Assembly (NCBI GenBank): GCA_034086985.1
Contig: JAXDZG010000002.1
Coordinates: 110,058-174,057, forward strand
From: Phascolarctobacterium_A sp034086985
GTDB taxonomy: Bacteria; Bacillota; Negativicutes; Acidaminococcales; Acidaminococcaceae
Direction: 5' to 3'
Length of the DNA: 64,000 bases
A program made the position numbers and the translations under genes. A model generated the notes under the pieces. That model saw only the letters and a list, made by a program, of their open reading frames with translations, did no database searches and was not told the DNA's origin. Within the stretch, counting starts at the first letter, position 1; each line of letters opens with the position of its first letter. Shown piece after piece: positions 19,123 through 27,492 of this stretch.

Positions 19123-19151
19123 TTGCAGAATAGGGCTCTATGAGGTATAAT
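19123..19151 (+). promoter_or_regulatory. Promoter of the peptide ABC importer operon
   Basis: TTGCAG (19123-19128), 17-nt spacer, TATAAT (19146-19151); predicted start near 19158, about 35 nt before the binding-protein ATG. Confidence 0.85.
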
Positions 19152-19193
19152 AAAACTAGCCATATTGTGCAAATTAGTAAAGGAAGGTGTATT

Positions 19194-20765
19194 ATGAAAA
19201 AGCTTTTAGTTTTTCTCATGGCGGCTTTGATGGTCGTTGCTATGGCAGTTGCTGGCTGTGGCGGCGGTGAAAAGAAGGCTGACAAGGCTGCTGGCGGCGC
19301 TGTTGCTCACAAGGAAAAGCTGGTTATCGGTACTGATGCTGACATCAACAACCTGAACCTGCAAAAACAACAGGACGCAGCTAACAACGTAATCTTGAAG
19401 AACACCCACCAAACCCTGGTTTTCTTCAACAATGGTTCCCAAGGTAAGGAGCGCTTCGTTCCGGGCCTGGCTACCGACTGGAAATTCGTGGATGATACTC
19501 ATATCATCATGAATTTGCGCAAGGATGTTTACTTTAACGACGGCAAAAAGACTCCCATGACCGCCGAGGACGTAAAATTCACCCTGGACATGGCCATGAA
19601 GAACGTTATCAAATCCGCTCTGGCTGGCTTTGTAAAGTGCACTGTTAAAGACAAATACCAAATCGAAATCGAAATTAAATCCTATAACAACGAGTTCATT
19701 CAATCCCTGTCCTCCGTTCCTCTGTCCATCCAATCCAAAAAGGCTTATGATGATGGCGTGAAGGAGCCCTGGTTCATCGGCACCGGCCCCTACAAATATG
19801 AGAAATGGGTACAAGGCGAATACTGCCGTCTGGTAAAGGTTAAGGATTACTGGGGAAATAACCTGCCCGCAACCGATAACTTTGCTCCTGGCGTATCCGA
19901 TATTATTGAATTCCGTCCCATGATCGAAGCTTCTGCTCGTGTAATGGCTCTGCAAGCAGGCGAAATTGACGTTTGCGTGAACCCGCCCATTAACGACCTG
20001 AAATTCTTGAAGGACGACAAGAAGGTTACCGTGTATGAACAACCCGGTACCCGCCTGTTCTACTTTGCCTTCAACGTAGAAAAGAAGCCTTGGGATAACC
20101 AAAAGCTGCGTCAAGCAGTTGCTTGCGCTATCGACAAGAAGTCCGTTCTGGACGCTGCTTTGAACGGCAAAGGCACTCTGCAAAAGACCATTCTGAACCG
20201 TGGCCTGTGGGGCTTCTATGATGAAATGCCCGGCTACGACTTCAATCTGGAACGTGCAAAACAATTGATGAAGGAATCCGGCGTAACCGGCCCCATCAAG
20301 ACCACCCTGACCTATGCAACCGGCGCTCCCTATGAGCAAATTGCAACTGTAATCCAAGCTAACCTGGCTAAGATCGGCATCACCGTTGATCTGGTTCCCA
20401 TGGAGCAAGCTGCTCTGAAGGCTGCCTGCAAGGACGGCAAACAAACCCTGTTCCTGTGGCGTTGGAACGAGGACTCCAAGGTTGACTTTGTATATCGCGA
20501 CCTGTTCTACACTGGCTCCGGCTCCAACTACCATCATTTTGCAGATCCTAAGGCTGACAAGATGATCGACGATGTGGCAACTCTGAAGGACCAAAAGAAA
20601 CGCATGGAAACCGGTATCGAGCTGCAAAAATACTTGGTTGACCAATGCCCGCAGGTTCCTCTGTACATTGCTAACCTGGTTATCGCTTATAATAAGGACC
20701 TGAAGGGTACCTATTTCTATGGCGGCGGCAACCATGATTGGCGTCATGCTTATATTGCTAAATAA
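19194..20765 (+). CDS. Peptide ABC transporter substrate-binding lipoprotein (SBP_bac_5 family)
   Basis: A 523-residue extracytoplasmic solute-binding protein of the DppA/OppA cluster. The start is ATG 19194, with AAAGGAAGG upstream; a longer frame from 19140 has no ribosome site. Residues 1-21 form a lipoprotein signal with lipobox V-A-G-C and Cys22 as the lipidation site. The mature protein shows family landmarks such as TDWKFVDDTHIIMNLRKDV and WFIGTGPYKYEKW. It should deliver di- or oligopeptides (other SBP_bac_5 cargo, such as nickel or glycosides, is possible) to the permeases encoded immediately downstream. A hairpin after the gene probably makes it the most abundant product of the operon. 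Confidence 0.93.
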   Translation: MKKLLVFLMAALMVVAMAVAGCGGGEKKADKAAGGAVAHKEKLVIGTDADINNLNLQKQQDAANNVILKNTHQTLVFFNNGSQGKERFVPGLATDWKFVDDTHIIMNLRKDVYFNDGKKTPMTAEDVKFTLDMAMKNVIKSALAGFVKCTVKDKYQIEIEIKSYNNEFIQSLSSVPLSIQSKKAYDDGVKEPWFIGTGPYKYEKWVQGEYCRLVKVKDYWGNNLPATDNFAPGVSDIIEFRPMIEASARVMALQAGEIDVCVNPPINDLKFLKDDKKVTVYEQPGTRLFYFAFNVEKKPWDNQKLRQAVACAIDKKSVLDAALNGKGTLQKTILNRGLWGFYDEMPGYDFNLERAKQLMKESGVTGPIKTTLTYATGAPYEQIATVIQANLAKIGITVDLVPMEQAALKAACKDGKQTLFLWRWNEDSKVDFVYRDLFYTGSGSNYHHFADPKADKMIDDVATLKDQKKRMETGIELQKYLVDQCPQVPLYIANLVIAYNKDLKGTYFYGGGNHDWRHAYIAK

Positions 20766-20791
20766 TTAAGCTGCTAAATTTACAAAGGTGT

Positions 20792-20823
20792 AAAACAAGG
20801 GAGGCATAGTCCTCTCTTGTTTT
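20792..20823 (+). terminator. Intra-operon hairpin (partial terminator) between binding protein and permease
   Basis: A 13-bp stem (20792-20804 with 20811-20823, one G-U pair, 6-nt loop) ends in a TTTT run. It lies between the binding-protein gene and the first permease gene. Such hairpins typically act as partial terminators or 3'-end stabilisers, so that binding protein is made in excess. Confidence 0.8.
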
Positions 20824-20863
20824 ATCTACAAGCTTTTTAAAAAAGAGAAAGGAGCTTGTTTGG

Positions 20864-21799
20864 ATGCTTAAATACGTTGTGAATAGACTGTTAAGCCTTA
20901 TCCCGGTAATTTTGGTAACATCCTTTCTGATTTACTGGGCTATGAGCCTGACCGAGGGCGACCCGGCTATGATGATTGCCGGCGATGGTGCTACCCAGGA
21001 AATGATTGACCAGATTCGTCATGACCTAGGCCTGGACCAGCCCTTTTTACTGCAATATTTTAATTATATGAAGGGGATGCTGGTGGGCGACATGGGCAAA
21101 TCCTATGTTACCAACAAGGACGTTTTTGCAACCTTCTTCCAATACCTGCCTAACACCTTATATCTGGGCGGTTCCGCTGTTATCATCGCTACTATCGTTT
21201 CCATTCCCTTGGGCATTTACACTGCTATTAACCAAAACACCTGGAAGGATACCGCTGGCATGGTCTTTGCTCTGTTCGGTACCTCCATGCCCAACTTCTG
21301 GCTGGGCCTGATGCTGATCATTATCTTTGCGCTGCATCTGAGAATGTTCCCCACCGGCGGCAACTTTGGCTGGAAGAGCCTGGTATTGCCCGCTGTGACC
21401 GTTGGCTTTGGCCTGGCGGCTTTGATTACCCGTATCACCCGTTCCTCCATGCTGGACGTTATGCGTCAGGACTACATGACCACCGCCCGGGCTAAGGGCT
21501 GCAGTGAGCATCGCGTTATCTATAAGCATGGCCTGAAGAACGCCTTGATTCCTATTATCACCGCTATCGGCCTGCAGATGTCTTTGGTTATCACCGGCTC
21601 CGTACTGGCTGAGACCGTCTTCAGCTGGCCCGGTATCGGCCGCCTGGTGTATGAATCCATCACCCGCCGCGATATTCCCATGGTAACCGGCTCCATCATT
21701 CTGTGCTCTATTTTAATGTGTATTATCAATCTAGTGGTTGACCTTGTGTACGCCTTCTTTGATCCGCGTATTAAGGCTCAATACAGCAAGAAGGGGTGA
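20864..21799 (+). CDS. Peptide ABC transporter permease (DppB-like)
   Basis: A 311-residue inner-membrane permease. It has the N-terminal signature of DppB/OppB (MLKYVVNRLLSLIPVILVTS), about six transmembrane segments, and the EAA-type cytoplasmic loop (DYMTTARAKGCSEHRVIYKHGLKN) that contacts the ATPase. It pairs with the next gene product to form the channel. An AAAGGAG site lies upstream of the ATG. The gene is separated from the binding-protein gene by a strong hairpin and lies 5 nt from the second permease gene. Confidence 0.94.
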   Translation: MLKYVVNRLLSLIPVILVTSFLIYWAMSLTEGDPAMMIAGDGATQEMIDQIRHDLGLDQPFLLQYFNYMKGMLVGDMGKSYVTNKDVFATFFQYLPNTLYLGGSAVIIATIVSIPLGIYTAINQNTWKDTAGMVFALFGTSMPNFWLGLMLIIIFALHLRMFPTGGNFGWKSLVLPAVTVGFGLAALITRITRSSMLDVMRQDYMTTARAKGCSEHRVIYKHGLKNALIPIITAIGLQMSLVITGSVLAETVFSWPGIGRLVYESITRRDIPMVTGSIILCSILMCIINLVVDLVYAFFDPRIKAQYSKKG

Positions 21800-21804
21800 G
21801 GAAG

Positions 21805-22677
21805 ATGGCTGCAAAAAAACGTATTAAAGGACGCACCATGTTCCAAGAAACCTGGCATCGTCTGATGAAGAATAAGGGCGCCGTGATCGGTATGGCCTTC
21901 CTGGTTTTCCTGTGCATAGTCGCTCTGGTTAGTCCCTTTGTTTTTGATTATGAAACCGATGTTATCGGCCAAAATTTGGCTAATAAGCTGCAGGCTCCCA
22001 ATAGTGAGCACTGGTTTGGCACCGATGAATATGGCCGCGATTTGTTTGCCCGCGTTATGTATGGCGCACGCTACTCCTTGGCCATCGGCATCGGCTCCGT
22101 GGGCTTTGGCCTGGTGGTAGGCACCATTCTTGGCTCCATTGCCGGCTTCTACGGCGGCAAGGCCGACGATATCATCATGCGCGGCATCGATATTTTTTAC
22201 TCCATTCCTAACATTTTAAAGGCTGTAGTAATCGTATCCCTGCTGGGCACCAGTACCATTAACTTGATTATCGCCCTGGCCATTTCCTGCGCCACCAACT
22301 ACGCTCGTATTGTGCGCGCCTCTGTAATGACCGTCCGCGATTTGGAATATGTGGAATCCTCCTATGCCATGGGCCTGCCCACCTGGAAGATTATCCTGCG
22401 TCATATTCTGCCTAACTGCTTGTCTCCCATTATTGTACAGACAACCCTTTTAATCGGTACCACCATTATTTCTGCTTCCTCCCTGAGCTTCTTGGGCATT
22501 GGCGTGCCCGCACCCGCTCCCGAATGGGGCGCACTGCTCTCCGGTGGCCGCGCTCATATCCGTGGTGCCAGCTATATCTGCGTTATTCCCGGTTTAGCAA
22601 TTATGTTTACAGTACTTGCCCTGAACCTTTTGGGCGATGGTCTGCGTGATGCGCTGGACCCGAAGCTGAAGAAATAA
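21805..22677 (+). CDS. Peptide ABC transporter permease (DppC-like)
   Basis: The second membrane subunit of the importer, of the DppC/OppC family. It has an N-terminal anchor (NKGAVIGMAFLVFLCIVALVSP), the family motif HWFGTDEYGRDLFARVMYGAR and an EAA loop (YVESSYAMGLPTWKIILRHILPN). A GTG at 21796 would overlap the upstream stop codon, but ATG 21805 has better spacing and gives 290 residues, a usual length. It belongs to the same operon, and the ATPase genes follow within 14 nt. Confidence 0.93.
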   Translation: MAAKKRIKGRTMFQETWHRLMKNKGAVIGMAFLVFLCIVALVSPFVFDYETDVIGQNLANKLQAPNSEHWFGTDEYGRDLFARVMYGARYSLAIGIGSVGFGLVVGTILGSIAGFYGGKADDIIMRGIDIFYSIPNILKAVVIVSLLGTSTINLIIALAISCATNYARIVRASVMTVRDLEYVESSYAMGLPTWKIILRHILPNCLSPIIVQTTLLIGTTIISASSLSFLGIGVPAPAPEWGALLSGGRAHIRGASYICVIPGLAIMFTVLALNLLGDGLRDALDPKLKK

Positions 22678-22690
22678 GGGGGCTTGCATA

Positions 22691-23689
22691 ATGGATTTAG
22701 TATTAGATATTAAGGACCTTGTGGTCCATTACGAAACAGAAGATTCCGATGTGCACGCTGTCAACGGCATTGATATTGCCATTGGCAAGCAGCGCACTCT
22801 GGGCCTGGTAGGCGAGACCGGTGCCGGCAAGACCACTACAGCCCTTTCAATTATGAATCTGGTGCCCGACCCGCCGGGAGTTATTAAGAGCGGCTCCATT
22901 ACTCTGGAGGGCAAGGACGTGCTGAAGATGAGCGAGGCGGAGCTGGAGGCTATGCGCGGCAACGATGTGGCCATGATTTTCCAGGACCCCATGACCGCTC
23001 TGAACCCGGTTATGACCGTGGGCGAGCAGATTGCCGAGAGTCTGGAGCTGCACCAAAACCTGAAGCCGGAGGAGGCCTTGGAAAAGGCCAAGGAGATGCT
23101 GAAGCTGGTAGGCATTGCGGAAGCAAGAGCTACCGACTATCCCCACCAGTTCTCCGGTGGCATGAAGCAGCGCGTGGTTATCGCTATTGCGTTGGCCTGC
23201 AGTCCCAAGCTACTCATTGCGGACGAGCCCACCACAGCCTTGGACGTAACCATTCAAGCTCAGGTATTGGAGCTCATGAAGGACCTCATTAATAACCGCG
23301 ATATGTCCATGCTGATGATTACCCACAGTCTGGGCATTGTAGCGGAAATCTGCGACGATATGGCCGTTATGTACGCCGGTCGCATTGTGGAGAAGGGCAC
23401 TGTGGACGATGTGTTCAACAGCATGCGTCATCCCTATACGGAGGGCCTCTTTAACAGCCTACCCAATCTGAAGGAGCAGGGGGAAATGCTGGAGCCTATT
23501 AAGGGCCTCATGCCGGACCCGGCTGATTTGCCGCCGGGATGCACCTTCGCGCCCCGCTGTCCCTATGCAACCGAGGCTTGCTCTGCATCCGTGCCGGAGC
23601 TGCAGGCCGTGGATGGCAGCAAGACCCATTTCGTGGCCTGCCATGCTTATAATAGACCTGGCTTCGCTTTAAGGAGGAACCAAAAATGA
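22691..23689 (+). CDS. Peptide ABC transporter ATP-binding protein (DppD-like)
   Basis: A 332-residue ABC ATPase with Walker A GETGAGKTT near residue 42, a Q-loop in MIFQDPMTALNP, signature FSGGMKQR and Walker B LLIADEPTTALD. The C-terminal oligopeptide/dipeptide domain has the cysteine cluster CTFAPRCPYATEAC, which in some family members binds an iron-sulfur cluster. It drives transport together with the DppF-like subunit. Its stop codon overlaps the next start (ATGA), indicating tight coupling. Confidence 0.94.
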   Translation: MDLVLDIKDLVVHYETEDSDVHAVNGIDIAIGKQRTLGLVGETGAGKTTTALSIMNLVPDPPGVIKSGSITLEGKDVLKMSEAELEAMRGNDVAMIFQDPMTALNPVMTVGEQIAESLELHQNLKPEEALEKAKEMLKLVGIAEARATDYPHQFSGGMKQRVVIAIALACSPKLLIADEPTTALDVTIQAQVLELMKDLINNRDMSMLMITHSLGIVAEICDDMAVMYAGRIVEKGTVDDVFNSMRHPYTEGLFNSLPNLKEQGEMLEPIKGLMPDPADLPPGCTFAPRCPYATEACSASVPELQAVDGSKTHFVACHAYNRPGFALRRNQK

Positions 23690-24645
23690 GTAACGCTCCT
23701 TTGTTAGTGATTGAAAATTTAACCAAGTATTTTAATACAGCAGCGGGCCAGCTCCATGCGGTGGACGGGGTCAGCTTCACCTTGGAGGAGGGCAAAACTC
23801 TGGGCATTGTAGGCGAGTCCGGCTGTGGCAAATCCACCACCGGTCGCTGCATTTTAAAGCTCATCGAGCCCACCAGCGGCAAGATTATTTTCCAAGGCAA
23901 CGATATTACTAAGCTGAGCCGCAAGGAAATGCGTCCCCTGCGCCAAAAGATGCAGATGGTGTTCCAGGACCCGTTCTCTTCCCTGGACCCCCGTGAAACT
24001 GTTATGCAGCTTATTAGCGAGCCCATTATCGAGCATAAGCTGATTAAGGGCAAGGAGGCTATTGAGGAGCGCACTCTGGAATTGATGCGCACGGTAGGCC
24101 TGGCTGAGCGCTATGCCAATGTATATCCCCATGAGCTGGATGGCGGCCGTCGCCAGCGTATCGGTATTGCTCGCGCTCTGGCCATGAACCCCAAGATTAT
24201 CGTGTGCGACGAGCCTGTATCCGCGCTGGACGTTTCCATTCAAGCCCAGATTTTGAACCTGCTGAAGCAGCTGCAAAAGGATTTGGGCCTGACCTATATT
24301 TTCATTACCCACGATTTGTCCGTAGTTAAATATTTCTCCGACGATATCGCGGTTATGTACATGGGCACCATGGTGGAGAAGGCTCCGGCCAATCTGCTCT
24401 TTAAAAATCCGCTCCATCCCTATACCAAGGCGCTGCTTTCCGCTATTCCGTTGCCCATCGTGGGCAAGGATAAGCCCAAGCGCCAGATTATTAAGGGTGA
24501 AATTACGGCTCCCATTAATCTGCCGGATGCTTGCCGCTTCATGAAGCGCTGCGACTGCCCGGTGGAGGGCGTGTGCGACAAGGGCAATCCGGTGCTGCGT
24601 GAGGTGGAGCCCAACCACTTCGTGGCTTGCTCCTGCGTGAAGTAG
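23686..24645 (+). CDS. Peptide ABC transporter ATP-binding protein (DppF-like)
   Basis: The second ATPase of the importer (319 residues). It has Walker A GESGCGKST, Q-loop MVFQDPFSSLDPRETV, Walker B IIVCDEPVSALD and a C-terminal cysteine-containing oligo_HPY domain (CRFMKRCDCPVEGVC). The signature region reads ELDGGRRQR rather than the usual SGGQ/RQR: Asp replaces the canonical Ser of the LSGGQ motif, a change worth noting but not necessarily inactivating in a heterodimer. The ATG overlaps the previous stop by 4 nt and has AAGGAGG upstream. It ends the transporter operon, 18 nt before a peptidase gene. Confidence 0.92.
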   Translation: MSNAPLLVIENLTKYFNTAAGQLHAVDGVSFTLEEGKTLGIVGESGCGKSTTGRCILKLIEPTSGKIIFQGNDITKLSRKEMRPLRQKMQMVFQDPFSSLDPRETVMQLISEPIIEHKLIKGKEAIEERTLELMRTVGLAERYANVYPHELDGGRRQRIGIARALAMNPKIIVCDEPVSALDVSIQAQILNLLKQLQKDLGLTYIFITHDLSVVKYFSDDIAVMYMGTMVEKAPANLLFKNPLHPYTKALLSAIPLPIVGKDKPKRQIIKGEITAPINLPDACRFMKRCDCPVEGVCDKGNPVLREVEPNHFVACSCVK

Positions 24646-24663
24646 GGAAAGGATTTGATTGAC

Positions 24664-26070
24664 ATGACTTCTGCAAAAGAGTTACAAAAAAGCTTAACTT
24701 GGGAATTCCCGCATATTGGCAAGGCGGAGCCCGCTATTAAGGACACTGCCTTTGCTTATTGCGAGGGCTATAAGGAATTTTTGAACGAGGGCAAAACCGA
24801 GCGCGAGTTCACTGCCAAGGCTGTGGAGCTCTTAAAGGCTGCTGGCTACGAGCCCTTGGATTTGGCTAAGAGCTACAAGCCCGGGGACAAGGTTTATTTT
24901 GTAAACCGGGGCAAATCCATTGCCATGTCCACCTTTGGCACCGCTCCCTTGGAAAAGGGCGTGCGCCTGAATGCTGCTCATATCGACTCTCCGCGCCTGG
25001 ACTTAAAGCCCAATCCGGTTTACGAAAAGAACGAAATCGCTTACTTTAAAACCCACTACTATGGCGGCATCCGCAAGTACCAATGGGTGACCACTCCTTT
25101 GGCTATGCACGGCGTCATCGTGAAGAAGAATGGGGAAGTGGTGAAGGTTTGCGTGGGCGAGCAGCCCGGCGAGCCCCAATTTTGCGTAACCGATTTGCTG
25201 CCCCACTTAGGCGCTAAGCAAAACGAGCGCAAGCTCGCTGACGGCATCCGGGGCGAGGAGCTGAACATTGTCATTGGCAGCCTGCCCTTTGTGGGCGAGG
25301 ACGAGAAGGACGAGGTCAAGAACGCTGTGAAGCTGACCGCCCTGCAGCTCTTAAACGAGATGTATGGCATTACCGAGCATGACTTCATGCGTGCGGAGAT
25401 CGAGTTTGTGCCGGCTGTGAAGGCTGTGGATATAGGCCTGGACCGCAGCTTGATTGGTGCTTATGGCCAGGACGACAAGGTGTGCGCTTACACCGCCCTG
25501 ACTGCGGAAATCGACACCAAGGCTCCTTACTATACCACGGTTACCATTTTGGCAGATAAGGAAGAGATTGGCTCCTATGGCAACACGGGCCTGAGCTCTG
25601 ATTTTGTGCTGCACTATTTAGAGGATTTGGCTAGCTTGGAAAATGCCAATATCCGCACTCTGCTGCGCAATACTACGGCTCTGTCCTCCGATGTCAATGG
25701 CGCTTATGATCCTACCTTTGCCAGCGTTTATGAAGAGCGCAATAGTTGCTTTGTGAATAAGGGTCCCTGCCTGACTAAATACACTGGTGCTCGCGGCAAG
25801 TCCGGCTCCAACGATGCTAGCGCCGAGACTATGGCCAAGATCATCAGCATTATGGATGAGGCTAAGGTTTATTGGCAGATTGGCGAATTGGGCGCTGTGG
25901 ACGAGGGCGGCGGTGGCACCGTGGCTCTGTATGTGGCTGCTATGGATGTGGATGTAGTGGATTTGGGCGTGCCTGTGCTGTGCATGCACTCTCCCTTTGA
26001 GCTGACTAGCAAGCTGGACGTTTATTACACCTATAAAGCTTTCGCTGCTTTTCTGGCTAGCGCTAAATGA
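24664..26070 (+). CDS. M18 family aminopeptidase
   Basis: A 468-residue zinc aminopeptidase of family M18 (aspartyl aminopeptidase/Ape1 type). Metal and catalytic motifs are AAHIDSPRLDLK near residue 105, DKEEIGSYGNTG near 299 and MHSPFELTSKLD near 441. M18 enzymes are cytoplasmic dodecamers that release N-terminal, often acidic, residues. Lying 18 nt behind a peptide importer and probably on the same transcript, it is well placed to hydrolyse imported peptides. A TTG at 24655 is too close to the ribosome site; ATG 24664 fits GGGAAAGGA. A hairpin terminator lies about 50 nt downstream. Confidence 0.92.
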   Translation: MTSAKELQKSLTWEFPHIGKAEPAIKDTAFAYCEGYKEFLNEGKTEREFTAKAVELLKAAGYEPLDLAKSYKPGDKVYFVNRGKSIAMSTFGTAPLEKGVRLNAAHIDSPRLDLKPNPVYEKNEIAYFKTHYYGGIRKYQWVTTPLAMHGVIVKKNGEVVKVCVGEQPGEPQFCVTDLLPHLGAKQNERKLADGIRGEELNIVIGSLPFVGEDEKDEVKNAVKLTALQLLNEMYGITEHDFMRAEIEFVPAVKAVDIGLDRSLIGAYGQDDKVCAYTALTAEIDTKAPYYTTVTILADKEEIGSYGNTGLSSDFVLHYLEDLASLENANIRTLLRNTTALSSDVNGAYDPTFASVYEERNSCFVNKGPCLTKYTGARGKSGSNDASAETMAKIISIMDEAKVYWQIGELGAVDEGGGGTVALYVAAMDVDVVDLGVPVLCMHSPFELTSKLDVYYTYKAFAAFLASAK

Positions 26071-26120
26071 CGCTAAATGACTCGCTTAGCTTGATTATGA
26101 TAACTATATATCGCTAGATG

Positions 26121-26165
26121 AAATCCTCATGGACTTTGCTTGGCAGATTTCATGAGGATTTTTTT
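26121..26165 (+). terminator. Intrinsic terminator between aminopeptidase and convergent secretin gene
   Basis: AAATCCTCATG (26121-26131) pairs with CATGAGGATTT (26151-26161), followed by Ts to 26165. The right arm overlaps the last codons of the minus-strand secretin gene, so the hairpin may serve both directions. Confidence 0.75.
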
Positions 26166-27301
26166 ATGCTTTGTGTTGGGCTGGGAGCGGTCGGGACTGT
26201 ATTGCTGGCTGATGGCTCTGCTGGCTTTTGGTAGATGGCTGGGGAGGCTCCTGGGGCTGAGATTAGGGGGGTGAGGAGGAGAATAACTTCTACTCTGCTG
26301 CGCTTTTTCGTGTGGTTGCTAAAAAGCTTACCTAGAAGGGGTAGGTCTCCCAGAAAAGGTATCTTTTGCAGAGTGTTTTGTTCCTCTTCAGAAATTAGTC
26401 CGCCAATAACCAGAGTTTGTCCAGAGTACATGCGCACATGGGTGTCAGCAGTTCGACTCGTAATGCGATAGTTCTTCAGCTCGCTAATGAGCACTGGCGT
26501 GCTCACCTCCGTATGCACCTTAGCCGTAACCATTTTGCCATCGGTGCTAAGCAAGGGCAGATACTGCAGCTTAATACCGGCGTCAAGGTATTCCGTAGCG
26601 GTGTAGGTACCACTGCTGTCGTGCTTTTCCGTCTGCACAGGAATGTGGTCGCCTATAAAGATATTGGCCTCACGTCCAGGGATGGTGATGATATGGGGCT
26701 TAGCTAGCACTTTAGCCTTGCCCTGACTAATGAGGGCGTTAAGGGTTGCGTTGAAGCGGAAGGCATAGCCGCGCCAAAACTTAAAATTGCCCCCATAGGT
26801 ATTATCAGTGCTGGAGCTACTATCTGAGGTATCCTCATCACTATTGTTGTCTCGCTGTGGAATAGTATCCCAATTCCAGTTAATGCCTAGGCTCTTATTG
26901 TTTTCTTGGCTCAGGGCAATAATCTTGGCCTCTAGGGTTACCTGCTTAGTAGGAGCGTCCAGTGTCTGCAGCAATTGGCTAAGCCGTTCCTGTTCCGTGG
27001 CAGGCCCGAAAAGAATAAGGGTATTGGTAGTTTTATCCACACCCAGCTTGCCTGTAAAAAGCTCCTTTAAGGCGGCAGCTAGCTCACCAGCTTGAGCGTA
27101 GCTAAGGGGATAGAGCCTTTGTACAGGGGACTGTGCTAGCAGGGCTATAGCTGAAGTAGTTGTACCCTGTGGAGTGGTTATTGTTTGGGCAGGAGGTGCC
27201 TGAAAAGGATTACGCAAATTCTCCTGAGCCTGAGCTGAGTAGCAGACAAATAAAAGCTGGCAGAAGCAAAGAGAATAGAGCAATTTTTGCAATTTCATCA
27301 T
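26150..27301 (-). CDS. Secretin (type IV pilus / type II secretion outer-membrane channel) protein
   Basis: A short secretin of 383 residues. The ATG at 27301 is preceded by AAAGGAG and starts a clear Sec signal peptide (KLLYSLCFCQLLFVCYSAQAQ). One N-domain follows (YPLSYAQAGELAAALKELF, TNTLILFGPATEQERLSQLL), then the secretin beta-domain with hallmark blocks VTLEAKIIALSQENNKSLGINWNW, TLVIGGLI and KIPFLGDLPLLGKLFSN. The C-terminus is Pro/Ser rich. Secretins form multimeric gated channels in the outer membrane, so this gene is direct evidence for a diderm envelope. It is divergent from pilB/pilT, and with them probably supplies part of a type IV pilus. It has fewer N-domains than classical PilQ/GspD. 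Confidence 0.9.
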   Translation of the reverse strand: MMKLQKLLYSLCFCQLLFVCYSAQAQENLRNPFQAPPAQTITTPQGTTTSAIALLAQSPVQRLYPLSYAQAGELAAALKELFTGKLGVDKTTNTLILFGPATEQERLSQLLQTLDAPTKQVTLEAKIIALSQENNKSLGINWNWDTIPQRDNNSDEDTSDSSSSTDNTYGGNFKFWRGYAFRFNATLNALISQGKAKVLAKPHIITIPGREANIFIGDHIPVQTEKHDSSGTYTATEYLDAGIKLQYLPLLSTDGKMVTAKVHTEVSTPVLISELKNYRITSRTADTHVRMYSGQTLVIGGLISEEEQNTLQKIPFLGDLPLLGKLFSNHTKKRSRVEVILLLTPLISAPGASPAIYQKPAEPSASNTVPTAPSPTQSIKKSS

Positions 27302-27341
27302 AGTAACAGACTCCTTTGTGCGAATTCGATGCATCAACTAG

Positions 27342-27370
27342 ATTATATCGCAAGAAAAATTAAAATACAA
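27342..27370 (-). promoter_or_regulatory. Promoter of the secretin gene
   Basis: On the minus strand: TTGTAT (27370-27365), 17-nt spacer, TATAAT (27347-27342). It lies about 40 nt upstream of the ATG. Confidence 0.7.
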
Positions 27371-27409
27371 TACTTAATTGTGAAATATCAGAAAAATCAT
27401 AATAGACTA

Positions 27410-27437
27410 TTGCATTCTAAAAATTCTGTGATAGAAT
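27410..27437 (+). promoter_or_regulatory. Promoter of the pilB-pilT genes
   Basis: TTGCAT (27410-27415), 16-nt spacer, TAGAAT (27432-27437) with an upstream TG forming an extended -10. It is divergent from the secretin promoter in the same intergenic region. Confidence 0.65.
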
Positions 27438-27492
27438 GTAAGTAAGCAAAGCGCGCGCAGCTGTTTAAAATGCAATAAAGGATTGATGCTTT

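Noticed and set aside
19206..20747. A 513-codon open frame on the minus strand opposite the peptide-binding lipoprotein gene.
   Set aside because: It is the antisense shadow of a clearly real gene; no ribosome site, no family match, composition dictated by the codons of the sense gene.
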